Below, piece by piece: positions 63,486 to 64,000 of a stretch of 64,000 bases of DNA. The stretch is from positions 186,001 to 250,000 of the forward strand of contig JADJNS010000022.1 of the NCBI GenBank assembly GCA_016714225.1, given 5' to 3'. The DNA comes from Archangiaceae bacterium (GTDB lineage: Bacteria > Myxococcota > Myxococcia > Myxococcales > Myxococcaceae). Each line of letters opens with the position of its first letter. Position 1 is the first letter of the stretch. The notes below the pieces were generated by a model, which saw only the letters and a program-made list of their open reading frames with translations, was not told where the DNA came from and made no database searches. Both the position numbers and the translations under genes were made by a program.

Positions 63486-64000
63486 TCAGAGGTCGTCGGT
63501 GTCGGGCTCGTCGTCGCGCCGCGCGCGGTGGGCATCGACCTCGACGCCCGCCACGGTGAACGTGAGGCTCACCCCCGGCGGCAGCGCCAGGTACTTCATC
63601 ACCTCGGGCACCTTCACCGAGACCTCTTCGAGCGAGCGGCTGTGCAGCTCGGCGGGCACGTGCTCTTTCATGCACGAGAACGTCCACCCGCTCTCTTTCT
63701 GCGACTGGGGCTCTCTGCGCTCACCGCGCAGCCCGTCTGAGCCGCCGGCGCAGGCGCAGATTCGCGCGGTGGTGCTCTGGTGGGGCGACTCGCCGGTGAG
63801 ATCGTACTCTTCGAGCACCATGCGCTGCTCGAGCGCGCGGTGCAGCACCGGCGTCAGATCGGCCTGCGCCGCCGCGGTGGGCCGGGGGAAGCCCAGCACC
63901 TTGAGCGCGCCCACCCCGTAGAACAGCCGCTCGGGCAGCAGCCGCGACATGAACGGAGGGTGCCAGCCGCGAAACGGGCCGGTGTGGTTCTCGCCCTCGG
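63486..64000 (-). CDS. Unknown protein, 5' end beyond the window
   Basis: The frame is open to the right edge: before the ATG at 63950 it reads GENHTGPFRGWHPPF, so the gene continues outside the window. The visible ~171 residues include FMSRLLPERLFYGVGALKVLGFPR, a Cys-containing ARICACAGGSD segment with CMKEH further on, and LPPGVSLTFTVAGVEVDAHRARRD, ending DEPDTDDL. I recognise no family. It is convergent with the small membrane protein gene. Confidence 0.6.
   Translation of the reverse strand, partial: EGENHTGPFRGWHPPFMSRLLPERLFYGVGALKVLGFPRPTAAAQADLTPVLHRALEQRMVLEEYDLTGESPHQSTTARICACAGGSDGLRGERREPQSQKESGWTFSCMKEHVPAELHSRSLEEVSVKVPEVMKYLALPPGVSLTFTVAGVEVDAHRARRDDEPDTDDL

Overview
The window is about 68-70% GC, gene dense, and reads as the chromosome of a myxobacterium (Myxococcota). 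The evidence is a MYXO-CTERM-type surface protein, many lipoproteins, a PEGA-type Ser/Thr kinase beside an FHA/sigma-54 regulator, a PilZ-Hsp70 fusion, a DUF1592/DUF1552 pair, and heavy use of GTG/TTG starts with 4-bp GTGA/ATGA overlaps. I see no rRNA, tRNA, CRISPR array, transposase or prophage genes.

0-9.7 kb (+): the 3' part of miaB, then a chain of overlapping genes. These are a VanZ-like membrane protein, a small secreted FPD-repeat protein, a trypsin-like lipoprotein protease, a membrane-anchored caspase-like peptidase, a methyltransferase, a stand-alone B12-binding subunit and an HMG-CoA lyase, followed by a chemoreceptor. 9.7-16 kb: PilZ-Hsp70 (-), guaB (+, with a one-base frameshift as sequenced), a small lipoprotein (-) and guaA (+). 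15.8-25.9 kb (-): a MYXO-CTERM protein broken in a 21-bp repeat, an ECF sigma/anti-sigma-like/third-gene trio, an S46 peptidase, an M23-type lipoprotein and a TPR protein.

25.97 kb holds a 28-bp sequence that looks like a XerC/XerD dif site. It lies inside the signal-peptide region of a small lipoprotein gene. Essential genes to its left (guaB, guaA, miaB) are on + and those to its right (der, era, rnc) are on -, as expected if replichores meet here.

26.5-37.2 kb (-): a long co-directional block read as acyl-CoA dehydrogenase, unknown gene, meaB, rnc, two cyclophilins, era, der, YfgM-like, bamB-like, Nudix and RNase H-like exonuclease. It joins the rnc-era and yfgM-bamB-der modules that are separate in E. 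coli. 37.2-48.3 kb: an outer-surface protein, an acyl-CoA carboxylase beta subunit, a VOC-WYL regulator pair with an upstream palindrome, an SUV3-type helicase, a divergent FHA-sigma-54 regulator and Ser/Thr kinase whose 5' ends overlap, a TPR-like membrane protein and a beta-helix lipoprotein.

48.4-64 kb: the DUF1592/DUF1552 pair, a duplicated-domain lipoprotein, an enoyl-CoA hydratase, a Tim44/zinc-ribbon/TerB-like protein, a DedA protein, an unknown secreted protein and a cyclic-nucleotide-binding protein. Then comes a second caspase operon (CsgG/LpoB-like, HEPN/DUF4145-TPR, caspase), a CorA-like protein without the GMN motif, a 64-residue membrane protein and a gene running off the right edge.

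Metabolic genes for leucine/propionate-type acyl-CoA breakdown (HMG-CoA lyase, B12 subunit, MeaB, acyl-CoA dehydrogenase, carboxylase beta, enoyl-CoA hydratase) are spread across the window. Identifications rest on motif reading only; no database search was run.
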